Source: Streptomyces sp. F63 (GTDB taxonomy: Bacteria; Actinomycetota; Actinomycetes; Streptomycetales; Streptomycetaceae). From it: a stretch of 64,000 nt of DNA. The translations under genes and the position numbers were made by a program. How positions within the stretch are numbered: position 1 is the first letter of the stretch; each line of letters begins with the position of its first letter. The notes under the pieces are model-generated. The model worked only from the letters and a program-made list of their open reading frames with translations, ran no database searches and was not told the origin of the DNA. Positions 7,891-16,521 of this stretch are shown here, in pieces. The DNA lies in NCBI RefSeq assembly GCF_018070345.1, contig NZ_JAGPXX010000023.1:35234-99233 (forward strand), given 5' to 3'.

Positions 7891-9105
7891 TCACGGCCGG
7901 GAAGCCGGCCCCGTGCCGAGCACCCCCGGCCCCAGCTCCGCGAGCCGGGCATGGCCGGTGAGCGCCAGCGAGAGGTCGAGCTCCGCCAGCAGGCAGCGCA
8001 GCACGTGCCGTACTCCCTCCTCGCCGCCCAGCGCCAGCCCGTACACATACGGCCGTCCCACCAGCACGGCCCGGGCGCCCAGGGCGAGCGCCTTGAGGAT
8101 GTCGGCGCCGCCGCGCACCCCGCTGTCGAACAGCACGGCGATGGCGTCGCCCACCGCCCCGGCGACCGCCGGCAGCACGTCCAGCGAGCCGGCCGCCCCG
8201 TCCACCTGGCGGCCGCCGTGGTTGGAGACCACCACCCCGTCCATGCCCGCGTCCCGGGCGCGGCGGGCGTCGTCCGGGTGCTGCACGCCCTTGAGCACGA
8301 TCGGCCCGTCCCAGTGCGCGCGCAGGAACTCCAGGTCGTCCCAGGTCTTGGTGGGATCGGCGAACATCCCCGCCCAGTGCGCCACCGCGGCGAGCGGGTC
8401 CTCCTCCGGCGGCTTGGCCAGCCCGGCGAGGAACGCCGGGTCACTGAGGTAGTTGGCGATCCCGGTCCGCTGCAGGAACGGCAGATAGGCCCGGTCCAGA
8501 TCGCGCGGGCGCCAGCCCAGCAGCCAGGTGTCCAGGGTCAGCACGAGGGTGGTGTAGCCGGCGGCGCGGGCCCGCCGCAGCAGGCTGAGCGTCACCTCGC
8601 GGTCCTTCGGCCAGTACAGCTGGAACCAGCGGGGCCCGTTCCCGGAGGCCTCCGCGGCCTCCTCCAGCGGGACGGACGACGCGGTGCTCAGCACCAGGGG
8701 GAGTCCGAGCCCGGCCGCGGCCCGGGCCACCGCCGGCTCCGCGTCCGGATGCGCGATCGACAGCACCCCGACCGGTGCCAGCAGCACGGGCGCCGGCAGC
8801 TCCGCCCCCAGCAGCGAACAGGACAGATCGCGCGTGCCGACGTCGCGCAGCATGCGCGGCACGATCGTCCGCCGCGCGAAGGCGGCCCGGTTGGCGCGTA
8901 CGGTCTCCTCGCCGCCCGCGCCCCCCGCGACGTAGCCGTACGCCTCGGCGGTCATCCGCTCCCGGGCCGCCGCCTCCAGCTCGGCCGCACCGGTGGGGAA
9001 GCGGGGCGCCTCGCCCGTCAGCAGGCCGTGCAGATAGATCTCGTCCTGGTACGCGGCGAAGGCGGGCTGCGCGTGCGCGAGGTTACGCGGGGGGTCCTGG
9101 CTCAT
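7891..9105 (-). CDS. FMN-dependent alpha-hydroxy acid oxidase, lactate 2-monooxygenase-like
   Basis: The 404-residue product belongs to the FMN (S)-2-hydroxy-acid dehydrogenase family. The catalytic base and substrate arginine are seen in SNHGGRQVDG (His296, Arg299). FMN-binding stretches are APVGVLSIAHPD, LSTASSVPLEE and, at the C-terminal end of the barrel, the FDSGVRGGADILKAL phosphate loop. The long insert with GYTTLVLTLDTWLLGWRPRD resembles lactate 2-monooxygenases (lactate + O2 to acetate + CO2) more than membrane L-lactate dehydrogenases. The ATG follows GGAAGGACT. It is transcribed divergently from an FAD dehydrogenase gene 264 bases away. Oxidase versus monooxygenase activity cannot be separated by eye. 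Confidence 0.87.
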   Translation of the reverse strand: MSQDPPRNLAHAQPAFAAYQDEIYLHGLLTGEAPRFPTGAAELEAAARERMTAEAYGYVAGGAGGEETVRANRAAFARRTIVPRMLRDVGTRDLSCSLLGAELPAPVLLAPVGVLSIAHPDAEPAVARAAAGLGLPLVLSTASSVPLEEAAEASGNGPRWFQLYWPKDREVTLSLLRRARAAGYTTLVLTLDTWLLGWRPRDLDRAYLPFLQRTGIANYLSDPAFLAGLAKPPEEDPLAAVAHWAGMFADPTKTWDDLEFLRAHWDGPIVLKGVQHPDDARRARDAGMDGVVVSNHGGRQVDGAAGSLDVLPAVAGAVGDAIAVLFDSGVRGGADILKALALGARAVLVGRPYVYGLALGGEEGVRHVLRCLLAELDLSLALTGHARLAELGPGVLGTGPASRP

Positions 9106-9369
9106 GTCCGGGAGTCCTTCCCTGGTTTCGGCCGGGCGTTCGGCCCGCGTCCGGCTGGGGGAACACCGTACCGACCGGACGGTGCCCCGGCGGAAGACCC
9201 CTGCGGCCCCCGCCATTCCCACGCCGGACCAGGGCTGATAGAACGGTCCGCACTCCGGCGGCACGCCCGCCCGACCAGGGCTGCCGCGGAGGTCGCAGGG
9301 GGAAGCAGCCGGCGCGCGCCCGCAGGAGGGCCGCGCCGTACCGAGGGCAGCGCGGAAGGGTGGGCCGCA

Positions 9370-11025
9370 GTGGCGTACGACGCCGATGTGATCGTGGTGG
9401 GAGCGGGACTGGCCGGGCTGGCCGCCACCGCCGAACTGGCGGACGCGGGCCGCCGCGTGATCCTTCTCGACCAGGAGCCGGAGGCGTCGCTCGGCGGCCA
9501 GGCGCACTGGTCCTTCGGCGGGCTGTTCCTCGTCGGCTCGCCCGAGCAGCGGCGGCTGCGGATCCGCGACAGCCGCGACCTGGCCTGGCAGGACTGGCTG
9601 GGCACGGCCGGCTTCGACCGGCCCGAGGACCACTGGCCCCGCCGCTGGGCCGAGGCGTACGTCGACTTCGCCGCCGGGGAGAAGCGGTCCTGGCTGCACA
9701 GCATGGGCGTCCGGCTCTTCCCCGTGGTCGGCTGGGCCGAGCGCGGCGGCTACGACGCCCGCGGCCACGGCAACTCCGTACCGCGTTTCCACATCACCTG
9801 GGGCACGGGCCCCGGGCTCGTCGAGCCGTTCGAGCGGCGGGTCAGGGAGGCGGCGGAGCGCGGTCCGGTGGAGCTGCGCTTCCGGCACCGGGTGGACGAA
9901 CTCACCGTCAGCGACGGGCGCGTGGACGGCGTCCGCGGCACGCTGCTGGCGCCCAGCGCCGCCGAGCGCGGCCAGGCGAGCTCCCGCACCGCGGTGCGGG
10001 AGTTCGAGCTGCGGGCCGGGGCGGTCGTGGTGGCCTCCGGCGGGATCGGCGGCAACCACGAACTCGTCCGCCGCCACTGGCCGCAGCGGCTCGGCACCCC
10101 GCCCGCGCGGATGCTCTCCGGCGTCCCCGCGCACGTCGACGGCCGGATGCTGGACATCACCGAACGGGCCGGCGGCAGCCTGATCAACCGCGACCGGATG
10201 TGGCACTACACCGAGGGCATCGAGAACTGGAACCCGGTCTGGGCGCGGCACGGCATCCGCATCCTGCCCGGCCCCTCCTCGCTCTGGCTGGACGCCCTCG
10301 GCCGGCGGCTGCCGGTGCCCCTCTTCCCCGGCTTCGACACCCTCGGCACGCTCGAACACATCATGCGGAGCGGCTACGACTACACCTGGTTCCTCCTCAA
10401 CAAGCGGATCATCGGCAAGGAGTTCGCCCTCTCCGGCTCCGAACAGAACCCGGACCTCACCGGCAGGAGCGTCCGCGACGTCCTCGGGCGGGCCCGCACC
10501 GACGTGCCGCGCCCGGTGAAGCGGTTCATGGACCGCGGCGCCGACTTCGTGGTCGAACGGGACCTCGCGGCGCTGGTGCGCGGCATGAACCGGCTCGCCG
10601 GGCAGCCGCTCATCGACGAGACGGAGCTGCGCCGCGAGATCACCGCCCGGGACCGGGAGATCGCCAACCCGTTCACCAAGGACCTCCAGGTCACCGCCAT
10701 CCACGGGGCGCGCCGCTACCTCGGCGACAAACTGATCCGCACCGTCGCGCCGCACCGCCTCCTCGACCCGGCCGCGGGCCCGCTGATCGCCGTACGGCTG
10801 CGCGTCCTCACCCGCAAGACCCTCGGCGGCCTGCACACCGATCTCGGCAGCCGCGTCCTCGGCGCGATGGGCGAGCCGGTCGGCGGCCTGTACGCGGCCG
10901 GCGAGGCGGCGGGCTTCGGCGGCGGCGGGATGCACGGCTACCGCTCGCTGGAGGGCACCTTCCTCGGCGGCTGCCTCTTCTCCGGCCGCACCGCCGGGCG
11001 GGAAGCCGCGCGCGAGACCGGCTGA
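9370..11025 (+). CDS. FAD-binding dehydrogenase (KstD/fumarate-reductase-like flavoprotein)
   Basis: The product has 551 residues. The N-terminal dinucleotide-binding motif VIVVGAGLAGLAATAELADAG is followed by an acidic strand end (LLDQEPE). The C-terminal FAD signature near residues 505-530 has GGLYAAGEAAGFGGGG. The middle region carries HVDGRMLDI and the dehydrogenase cap domain. Such ~550-residue proteins are annotated as FAD-binding dehydrogenases related to 3-ketosteroid dehydrogenase; the electron acceptor and substrate are unknown. I chose the GTG at 9370 because homology starts there (VAYDADVIVVG) and GGAAGGGTGG lies upstream; the open frame continues much further without coding character. 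Confidence 0.85.
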   Translation: MAYDADVIVVGAGLAGLAATAELADAGRRVILLDQEPEASLGGQAHWSFGGLFLVGSPEQRRLRIRDSRDLAWQDWLGTAGFDRPEDHWPRRWAEAYVDFAAGEKRSWLHSMGVRLFPVVGWAERGGYDARGHGNSVPRFHITWGTGPGLVEPFERRVREAAERGPVELRFRHRVDELTVSDGRVDGVRGTLLAPSAAERGQASSRTAVREFELRAGAVVVASGGIGGNHELVRRHWPQRLGTPPARMLSGVPAHVDGRMLDITERAGGSLINRDRMWHYTEGIENWNPVWARHGIRILPGPSSLWLDALGRRLPVPLFPGFDTLGTLEHIMRSGYDYTWFLLNKRIIGKEFALSGSEQNPDLTGRSVRDVLGRARTDVPRPVKRFMDRGADFVVERDLAALVRGMNRLAGQPLIDETELRREITARDREIANPFTKDLQVTAIHGARRYLGDKLIRTVAPHRLLDPAAGPLIAVRLRVLTRKTLGGLHTDLGSRVLGAMGEPVGGLYAAGEAAGFGGGGMHGYRSLEGTFLGGCLFSGRTAGREAARETG

Positions 11026-11053
11026 GGCACCACCGGCCCGGCGGGGCGGGCCC

Positions 11054-12277
11054 TCAGGAGCCGGGGCCGGCGCCGCCGCGCGGGCCCGGGTCTGCCCCGG
11101 CGGCGGCCGGGCCGGGGCCCTCCCGCTGCGTGTCCCCCCGGGCGGGGACGCGGTGCAGGGCCAGCAGGGCGATGTCGTCCCGCTGGTTGTTCCCGGTGAA
11201 CCGCTGGAGGTCCGCGGAGATCGCCGCGGCGAGCTCGGAGGCCGGGATGCCGGACCACTCCCGCACCCGGTCCCGCAGCGGGTAGAAGACCCCGAAGGGA
11301 TCGCGGGCGTCGGTCACGCCGTCGGTGAACAGCAGCAGCGTGTCGCCCTCCGGCAGCTCCAGCTCCTCGATGCGGCGCGGCTCCGGGGACAGTGCGACGA
11401 GCCCGAGCGGCACCCCCGGCTCCGCCAGCGGCACGGGACCGCTCTGCTCCGGATCCTCGCAGACGAGGTACGGCAGCAGATGCCCGCAGTTGACGACGAG
11501 GCCGCAGGACCGCTCGTCGAAGGTGAGGACGAGCGCGGTGACGAAACGCTCCGGTTCCCCGGTCCGGCTGGCGAAGCTGTTGTGCCGTTCGACGGCGGAC
11601 TCCAGGGCGTCCACGACGCCCAGCAGCCCCGGCTCGCGCTGCGCCGCCTCGCGGAACGCGCCGAGCACGGAGAACGCGGTGCCGATGGCGGGCAGTCCCT
11701 TGCCCTGCACGTCGGCGATCAGCACCCGGGTGCCGTACGGCGACATCGCGATCTCGTAGATGTCACCGCCCACCATGCTGTCCTCCTCGACCGGCTGGTA
11801 GAGCCCGTCGATGACGACCTCGGGGGTGCGCAGCGGCAGCGGCCGCAGCAGCTGCCGCTGGAGCGCGGCCGCCGCCGACCGGAGCCGGCTGACCTCCGCG
11901 TTGCGGTGGATGCGGTACCGGCAGGCCCCGATGCTCAGGGCACTCATCAGGGCGACGCCGAAGGTCGGCGGAATGACCTCCTCGACGTTCAGGTGGATGC
12001 CGAGGAGCACGAGGAACAGCACGACGGTGCTCCACGCGGCGGTGATCACCGTCTGCCGGACGGAACCGATCACCGCCACGATGGGCGGCAGGAAGGCCAT
12101 GAGCGACACCACGCGCCCCTCGGCCTCCACCATGCGGCCGACCGTGAAGAGGACGAGGGAGACCAGGAAGACCATCAGCAGCAGAACGGGCGTCTCCAGC
12201 AGCGCGTCCCGCCGCCGCGTGGACGCGGGCTGCCAGGGGGACACCGCCGTGGGCCCGGGACTGTCGCTCGTCGGCAC
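11054..12277 (-). CDS. Membrane PP2C-type (SpoIIE/RsbU family) serine phosphatase
   Basis: The 407-residue protein has three or four N-terminal membrane helices (residues about 28-110) followed by a PPM/SpoIIE phosphatase domain. The metal-binding motifs are visible: SMVGGDIYEI, IADVQGKGLPA, and LFTDGVTDARDP with a terminal NNQRDDIALLAL. Phosphatases of this type dephosphorylate anti-sigma-factor antagonists in Streptomyces stress and development cascades, but the partner is not identifiable here. The GTG start at 12277 follows GGGGAG. It is the last gene of a three-gene unit, 21 bases after the helical protein. The tail is Gly/Pro-rich and looks disordered. Confidence 0.85.
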   Translation of the reverse strand: MPTSDSPGPTAVSPWQPASTRRRDALLETPVLLLMVFLVSLVLFTVGRMVEAEGRVVSLMAFLPPIVAVIGSVRQTVITAAWSTVVLFLVLLGIHLNVEEVIPPTFGVALMSALSIGACRYRIHRNAEVSRLRSAAAALQRQLLRPLPLRTPEVVIDGLYQPVEEDSMVGGDIYEIAMSPYGTRVLIADVQGKGLPAIGTAFSVLGAFREAAQREPGLLGVVDALESAVERHNSFASRTGEPERFVTALVLTFDERSCGLVVNCGHLLPYLVCEDPEQSGPVPLAEPGVPLGLVALSPEPRRIEELELPEGDTLLLFTDGVTDARDPFGVFYPLRDRVREWSGIPASELAAAISADLQRFTGNNQRDDIALLALHRVPARGDTQREGPGPAAAGADPGPRGGAGPGS

Positions 12278-12298
12278 CGTGCTCCCCGTCCGCGTGGT

Positions 12299-12799
12299 TC
12301 AGTCGGCCGTGGCCATGACCTGGGGGACGGCGTTCTTCAGCCGCGTCGTCAGCCAGCGGATCTGGCCGAGCGTCTCGCGGTGCAGCTCCTCCACGTCGTC
12401 CAGCAGCTCCTGGTCGCGAACGGCCCGCGCCACCTGGCCGAGCAGGAGCCACAGAAGGCTCACCTCCTGAGCGGCGAGGAACAGATGGCGCAGATCGCGC
12501 AGGAGGAGCCGGCCGGCGGAGATGTGGTGGCCCCGCCGTCCGGAGGACTTCTGCCGCGCGGCGTCCACGAGGTGGGCCAGGGTCTCGCTGTGGTGGGGCG
12601 CGGACAGGTCCTGTCCGCGGCGTCCGGCGGCGGCCCGCAGCCGTGCGGCGTGCTCCTCGCACCGGCCGGCCAGGGTCAGGCAGGGGTAGTGGGTGCCGTG
12701 GTCGGCGGCCTGGCGCTCGGCGACCCGGTGGAACTCCCGGGCCAGGGCCTCCTCGGCTCCGTGCAGTTCGGCGAGGAGCGTTCCGGTCCGGGTGGTCAC
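12299..12799 (-). CDS. Helical protein translationally coupled to a molybdopterin enzyme
   Basis: This 166-residue protein is almost entirely alpha-helical by pattern: long amphipathic stretches from GTLLAELHGAEEALAREF to a Leu-rich segment LLLRDLRHLFLAAQEVSLLW. It has scattered His and Glu that would suit a four-helix ferritin-like or haemerythrin-like bundle, though no standard ExxH metal pair is evident. Its GTG overlaps the stop of the oxidoreductase gene as GTGA, which predicts coupled translation and perhaps a fixed ratio with the enzyme. A role as chaperone, maturation factor or partner of the molybdoenzyme is an inference from coupling only. Confidence 0.7.
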   Translation of the reverse strand: MTTRTGTLLAELHGAEEALAREFHRVAERQAADHGTHYPCLTLAGRCEEHAARLRAAAGRRGQDLSAPHHSETLAHLVDAARQKSSGRRGHHISAGRLLLRDLRHLFLAAQEVSLLWLLLGQVARAVRDQELLDDVEELHRETLGQIRWLTTRLKNAVPQVMATAD

Positions 12800-15291
12800 G
12801 GTGCCCCGTCCTTCCCCGCCGGCCGGGCCGCGGTGCTCCCGGTCCCCGCGGTGCCTCCGGTCCCCGGGCCCGGGTGCTCCGCGGTGGCCGCGCCGGGCTC
12901 CGAGGCCAGGGTGCCGGGCGGCGGGGCGTCGGTCTGCCGGTCGGAGTCGGCCGTCCCGTGGGCGAGCGCGGTCGCCGCCGAGGAGATCTTCTGCACCCGG
13001 ACCGCGCTGTACTTGTAGAGGGGCTGCTTGGACACCGGGTCCCACTCGGTGCGGGTGGTCTCGTTCGCGGCGCGGGTGTGCCGGCCGGGCTCCGTCTGGT
13101 CCCAGTAGCCGTAGTGGAACGGGGCGAAGACGACCCCTCGCCGGGTCCCCCGGCACACCGCGGGTGCCTCGATCTCGCCCCGCCGGGAAACCACCCGCAC
13201 CAGGTCGCCGTCGGCGATGCCCAGTTCCCCGGCGTCCTCGGCGGAGAGCTGCACCCAGACGTCGGGGGCGGCCCGCCGCAGCTCGGGCACCCGGCCGGTC
13301 CTGGTGCGGGTGTGCCAGTGGTGCACGGTGCGGCCGGTGGTGAGCTGGAGCGGGTAGGCGTCGTCCACCGGCTCGTGCGGCGGGAGGTACGGCGCCGCCC
13401 GCAGCCGGGCCCGTCCGGCGGGGTCCCGGGCGCGGTACTCGTCCGCCTCGTACTGGGCCCCGGTGGTGAGGTCGTGCCCGTAGTCCTCGCACTGGCCGGC
13501 GCGGGTGGGGAAGACGTGGTCGGTGTAGAGGCGTTCGGTGCCGTCCGGTGCCTCCGGGGTGCAGGGCCACTGGATGCCGCCGGAGCCGCGCAGCCGCTCG
13601 TACGTCAGCGCGCTCTGGTCGCAGGGACGGCCGCGGGTGAGCGCGGTGAAGTCCCGCCAGGCGTCCTCCGGGCCCCGCCAGGTGAGCAGCGGCCCGCCGT
13701 CGCTGCCGCGCAGGTCCATCCGCCGCGCGTACTCCAGCAGGATGTCGAAGTCGGAGCGGGCCCCGGCCGGCGGTTCGACGGCCTTCTCCGAGAGGTGGAC
13801 GGTCCGGTCCGCGTTGGTGCAGCAGCCGGTCTTCTCGCCCCACAGGGCGGCGGGCAGCACGACGTCGGCGAGTTCGGCGGTCTCCGTGCGGAAGGCGTCG
13901 GAGACGACGAGGAACAGCCGGTCCCGGCCGAGCACCGAGCGGATGCGGTGCAGTTCGGGAAGGGAGACCGCCGGGTTGGTGCCGGTCACCCAGAGGAACC
14001 TCACCGACCCCTCCTCGCAGTACCGGAAGATCTCCGGGGCGGGGGTGGGCGGCGCCCAGTGCGGGATGCGGAGCGGTTCGACGTTCCACGCCTCGGCGAT
14101 CTCGCGGACGTGCGCCGCGTTCTGCCAGTTGCGGAAGCCCGGGAGGGCGCCGTTGGCACCGGTCTCGCGGGTGTTCTGGGCGGTCGGCTGGCCGTTCATC
14201 TGGAAGACGGTGCGGCCGGGGCGGCCGATCATCCCGCGCAGCAGATGGAGATTGTTCACCTGGACGGCGGCGGCGGTCGCCTGGTGGGACTGGTAGACGC
14301 CCTGCAGCACGGTGGACACCAGCCGCTCGCCGGTGCCGAGGATCCGGGCGGCCGCACGGATGTCCCCGGCCGGCACGCCGCAGACGCCGGCGGCCCGCTC
14401 GGGGGGCCAGCCGGCGACGGTGGCGGCCAGCTCCGCGTAACCGGTGGTGTGTTCCTCGATGAACTCCCGGTCCAGACGGCCGTGTTCGACGATCTCGTGG
14501 AGGAGCGCGCTGAGCAGCGCCACATTGGTGCCCGGACGGAGCGCCAGATGGACATCGGCCTCGCGGGCGGTGTCGGTCAGCCGGGGGTCGGCGACCACCA
14601 GGCGGGGGCGGTCCGGTCCGTGCAGCCGGTCGAGGATGCGGGACCACAGCACGGTCTGCGTCTCGGCGGCGTTGTGCCCGACGAGGAAGAGCGTGTCGCA
14701 GAGGTCGATGTCGGTGTAGGAGCCGGGGGCGCCGTCGCTGCCGAAGCTCTCGATCAGGGCCCACTCGGCGGTGGCGGTGCACAGCCGCGTGTTGCCGTCG
14801 AGGTGGGGGGTGCCGATGCCGCCGCGGGCGATGACGGTCTGCGCGTAGTACTCCTCGGCGAACAGCTGCCCGGAGGTGTAGAAGGCCATGGCGAGCGGCC
14901 CGTGCTCGGCGAGGATCCGCCGGGATCGGTCGGTGACCGTGCGCAGGGCGGTGTCCCAGTCGGTGGGCTCCAGCCGGCCGCCGGCCCGGACCAGGGGGCG
15001 GGTGAGGCGGTCGGGCGAGTTGACGGCCTGCCAGCCGTACAGCCCCTTGGGCCCCAGCCGCCCGTGGCTGACGCGGTCCCCGGCGCGGCCCCGGACGCCC
15101 ACCATGCGGCCGTCGTGCGAGACGGCGATGTCCAGGCCGCAGCCGGTGGAGCAGAGGACGCAGACCGAGGGGACCCAGGCGTGGACCTCCGCTTCGTCCA
15201 CGGTGAGATGGCGGTCCACGCGCTCGGGCCAGCGCCGGCCGGCGGCGAACGGTGTGCGGGCTCCCCAGATGTTTGTGGTGCGGTCGGTCAC
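12796..15291 (-). CDS. Molybdopterin oxidoreductase, assimilatory nitrate reductase/formate dehydrogenase-like
   Basis: The 831-residue protein contains the Mopterin_Fe4S4, molybdopterin and C-terminal dinucleotide-binding domains in order. Iron-sulfur cysteines Cys44, Cys47 and Cys51 (CVLCSTGC) are present, but the fourth expected position reads HGRLGPKG with Gly80 instead of Cys. The molybdenum ligand is probably Cys171 (GNTRLCTATAEW), and FGSDGAP...YTDIDL resembles NarB/NasA and NapA. C-terminal motifs include TGRTVHHWHTRTRTGR and FHYGYWDQ. I chose the GTG at 15291, preceded by CGGAG. No nitrite reductase, transporter or accessory cofactor genes adjoin it. Nitrate, formate or another oxyanion are possible substrates. 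Confidence 0.85.
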   Translation of the reverse strand: MTDRTTNIWGARTPFAAGRRWPERVDRHLTVDEAEVHAWVPSVCVLCSTGCGLDIAVSHDGRMVGVRGRAGDRVSHGRLGPKGLYGWQAVNSPDRLTRPLVRAGGRLEPTDWDTALRTVTDRSRRILAEHGPLAMAFYTSGQLFAEEYYAQTVIARGGIGTPHLDGNTRLCTATAEWALIESFGSDGAPGSYTDIDLCDTLFLVGHNAAETQTVLWSRILDRLHGPDRPRLVVADPRLTDTAREADVHLALRPGTNVALLSALLHEIVEHGRLDREFIEEHTTGYAELAATVAGWPPERAAGVCGVPAGDIRAAARILGTGERLVSTVLQGVYQSHQATAAAVQVNNLHLLRGMIGRPGRTVFQMNGQPTAQNTRETGANGALPGFRNWQNAAHVREIAEAWNVEPLRIPHWAPPTPAPEIFRYCEEGSVRFLWVTGTNPAVSLPELHRIRSVLGRDRLFLVVSDAFRTETAELADVVLPAALWGEKTGCCTNADRTVHLSEKAVEPPAGARSDFDILLEYARRMDLRGSDGGPLLTWRGPEDAWRDFTALTRGRPCDQSALTYERLRGSGGIQWPCTPEAPDGTERLYTDHVFPTRAGQCEDYGHDLTTGAQYEADEYRARDPAGRARLRAAPYLPPHEPVDDAYPLQLTTGRTVHHWHTRTRTGRVPELRRAAPDVWVQLSAEDAGELGIADGDLVRVVSRRGEIEAPAVCRGTRRGVVFAPFHYGYWDQTEPGRHTRAANETTRTEWDPVSKQPLYKYSAVRVQKISSAATALAHGTADSDRQTDAPPPGTLASEPGAATAEHPGPGTGGTAGTGSTAARPAGKDGAP

Positions 15292-15666
15292 GGAACGCTC
15301 CGGTCGGCTGTGGTGCGGGCGGCTGTTTCTCGGGGCTGCGGTCACCGGCCGCGATCTCCGGGGGACGGACCGACGCTAGCCGCACCACCGTCCGTGCCGG
15401 GTCCTGCCACGCCTGACCACCCGGCCGATGCCCCGGCCGGCGGACAGCGGGAAACGGCCCGCGGCGGCAGGGCGGGTTGTCCCGGCCACGCGCACGGACA
15501 CGGCGGGGGACCGGTGCGGAACGCGCGGCTGCGGAGCGCGCGGCGCCGGAATATCCCCCGGCGCGGCGAGCAGGAGAACCGGAGGTCCCCCGGTCGCGGA
15601 CCGGGCCGGACCCGGTCGCGGACCCGGTCGGGTCCGCGGCACCGACAGGACCCGGAAGGAGCCGGC
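15292..15666. other. Divergent intergenic region
   Basis: The 375 bases lie between the molybdoenzyme gene and a small acidic-protein gene. Apart from the hairpin at 15617-15638 and ribosome-binding sites I see no supported promoter or gene. Confidence 0.4.
15617..15638 (+). repeat. Perfect 9-bp inverted repeat in the leader of the 73-residue protein gene
   Basis: CGCGGACCC, tetraloop GGTC, GGGTCCGCG. It ends 28 bases before the ATG at 15667. It could be a leader hairpin or an operator; a further GGACCC copy lies just upstream. Confidence 0.45.
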
Positions 15667-15888
15667 ATGACGGAACGCGAACGGCGGAACGAGGAGCACG
15701 AGCGGGACGAGCGGCACGGGCCGGATCACAAGCCCGCCACGGCCGCCGAGGAGGTCGAGGCGGAAGTCCTGGAAGCCCAGAGGCGGGTGGTCCCGGACGA
15801 GGACGCCGCCGGGCGCGACGGCGAGAGCGGCGACGCGCTGACCACCAACGTCGAGGCCCAGCGCGACCCGGGGGACCGGCACCGGTGA
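15667..15888 (+). CDS. Small acidic hydrophilic protein
   Basis: The 73-residue product is composed mainly of Glu, Arg, Asp and His, with no hydrophobic core or membrane segment (MTERERRNEEHERDERHG). A central stretch, AAEEVEAEVLEAQRRV, could form one amphipathic helix. A strong ribosome-binding site (GGAAGGAG) precedes the ATG and supports translation. It faces away from the molybdoenzyme operon and ends 43 bases before a convergent phosphoesterase gene. Proteins of this kind in Streptomyces are usually uncharacterised; no function is assigned. Confidence 0.6.
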   Translation: MTERERRNEEHERDERHGPDHKPATAAEEVEAEVLEAQRRVVPDEDAAGRDGESGDALTTNVEAQRDPGDRHR

Positions 15889-15930
15889 CCGCGGGCCGGG
15901 GCGCCGCCGGCGCGGCGCCCGCCGGTGGCG

Positions 15931-16521
15931 TCAGCGCCGGGGCGGCAGGCGGTGCAGCCGTACGCCGGTGAGCCGTCCCCCCGAGATCCCGGCCGTCATG
16001 AACGTGCAGTGCGGCTGACGCCGGCGGTCGGTCGGTGAACCGGGGTTCAGCAGCCGCAGCCCGCCGGGCGCCTCGCTGTCCCACGGGATGTGGCTGTGGC
16101 CGAAGACCAGGACGTCCAGTCCGGGAAACCGCCGGGCGCAGCGTTCCTCCCGGCCCCGCGCCGCCCCGGTCTCGTGGACGACGCCGATGCGCAGACCGCC
16201 GAGGTCGGCGTGCGCCACCTCGGGCAGCCGGGCGCGCAGCTCCGGGCCGTCGTTGTTGCCGTACACGCCGATCAGCCGGCGCGCCCGGGATTCCAGAAGG
16301 TCCAGCGTGGCCGTGTCCACCCAGTCCCCGGCGTGCACGACCACATCGGCGCCGGGCACCGACTCCAGGAGCGGGGCGGGCAGTTCCCGGGCGCGCCGGG
16401 GGAGGTGGGTGTCCGCCATCAGGAGCAGCCGCAGGGGTTCGCCGCCCGCCGTGTCCGCGGCCCCTTCCTGCCGCCCGGCCGTCCTCGCCGCGACCCGCCG
16501 GTCCGCGCCGCTGCCGCTCAT
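15931..16521 (-). CDS. Calcineurin-like metallophosphoesterase, YfcE/MJ0936-like
   Basis: This 196-residue enzyme of the metallophosphoesterase superfamily shows the metal ligands in order: DTH (LLLMADTHLP), GDW (VVHAGDWVD), GNND (GVYGNNDGPE), H (VVHETG) and GHSH (VFGHSHIPW). The C-terminal sequence LLNPGSPTDRRR is typical of YfcE-type phosphodiesterases. The ATG overlaps the stop of the upstream pyruvyl-transferase gene (ATGA). The first 30 residues are variable, so a slightly later start is possible. Substrate is unknown. Confidence 0.87.
   Translation of the reverse strand: MSGSGADRRVAARTAGRQEGAADTAGGEPLRLLLMADTHLPRRARELPAPLLESVPGADVVVHAGDWVDTATLDLLESRARRLIGVYGNNDGPELRARLPEVAHADLGGLRIGVVHETGAARGREERCARRFPGLDVLVFGHSHIPWDSEAPGGLRLLNPGSPTDRRRQPHCTFMTAGISGGRLTGVRLHRLPPRR

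Noticed and set aside
7891..10935. Single minus-strand frame of about 1014 codons covering the lactate monooxygenase-like gene and more
   Set aside because: Only residues from 9105 downstream show homology. The upstream part is antisense to the FAD dehydrogenase, so it is not a fusion.
14448..14450. Possible TTA codon in the molybdopterin oxidoreductase
   Set aside because: The TTA spans two codons (GGT TAC) and is not in frame. The same holds for those at 29274, 58046 and 63772.
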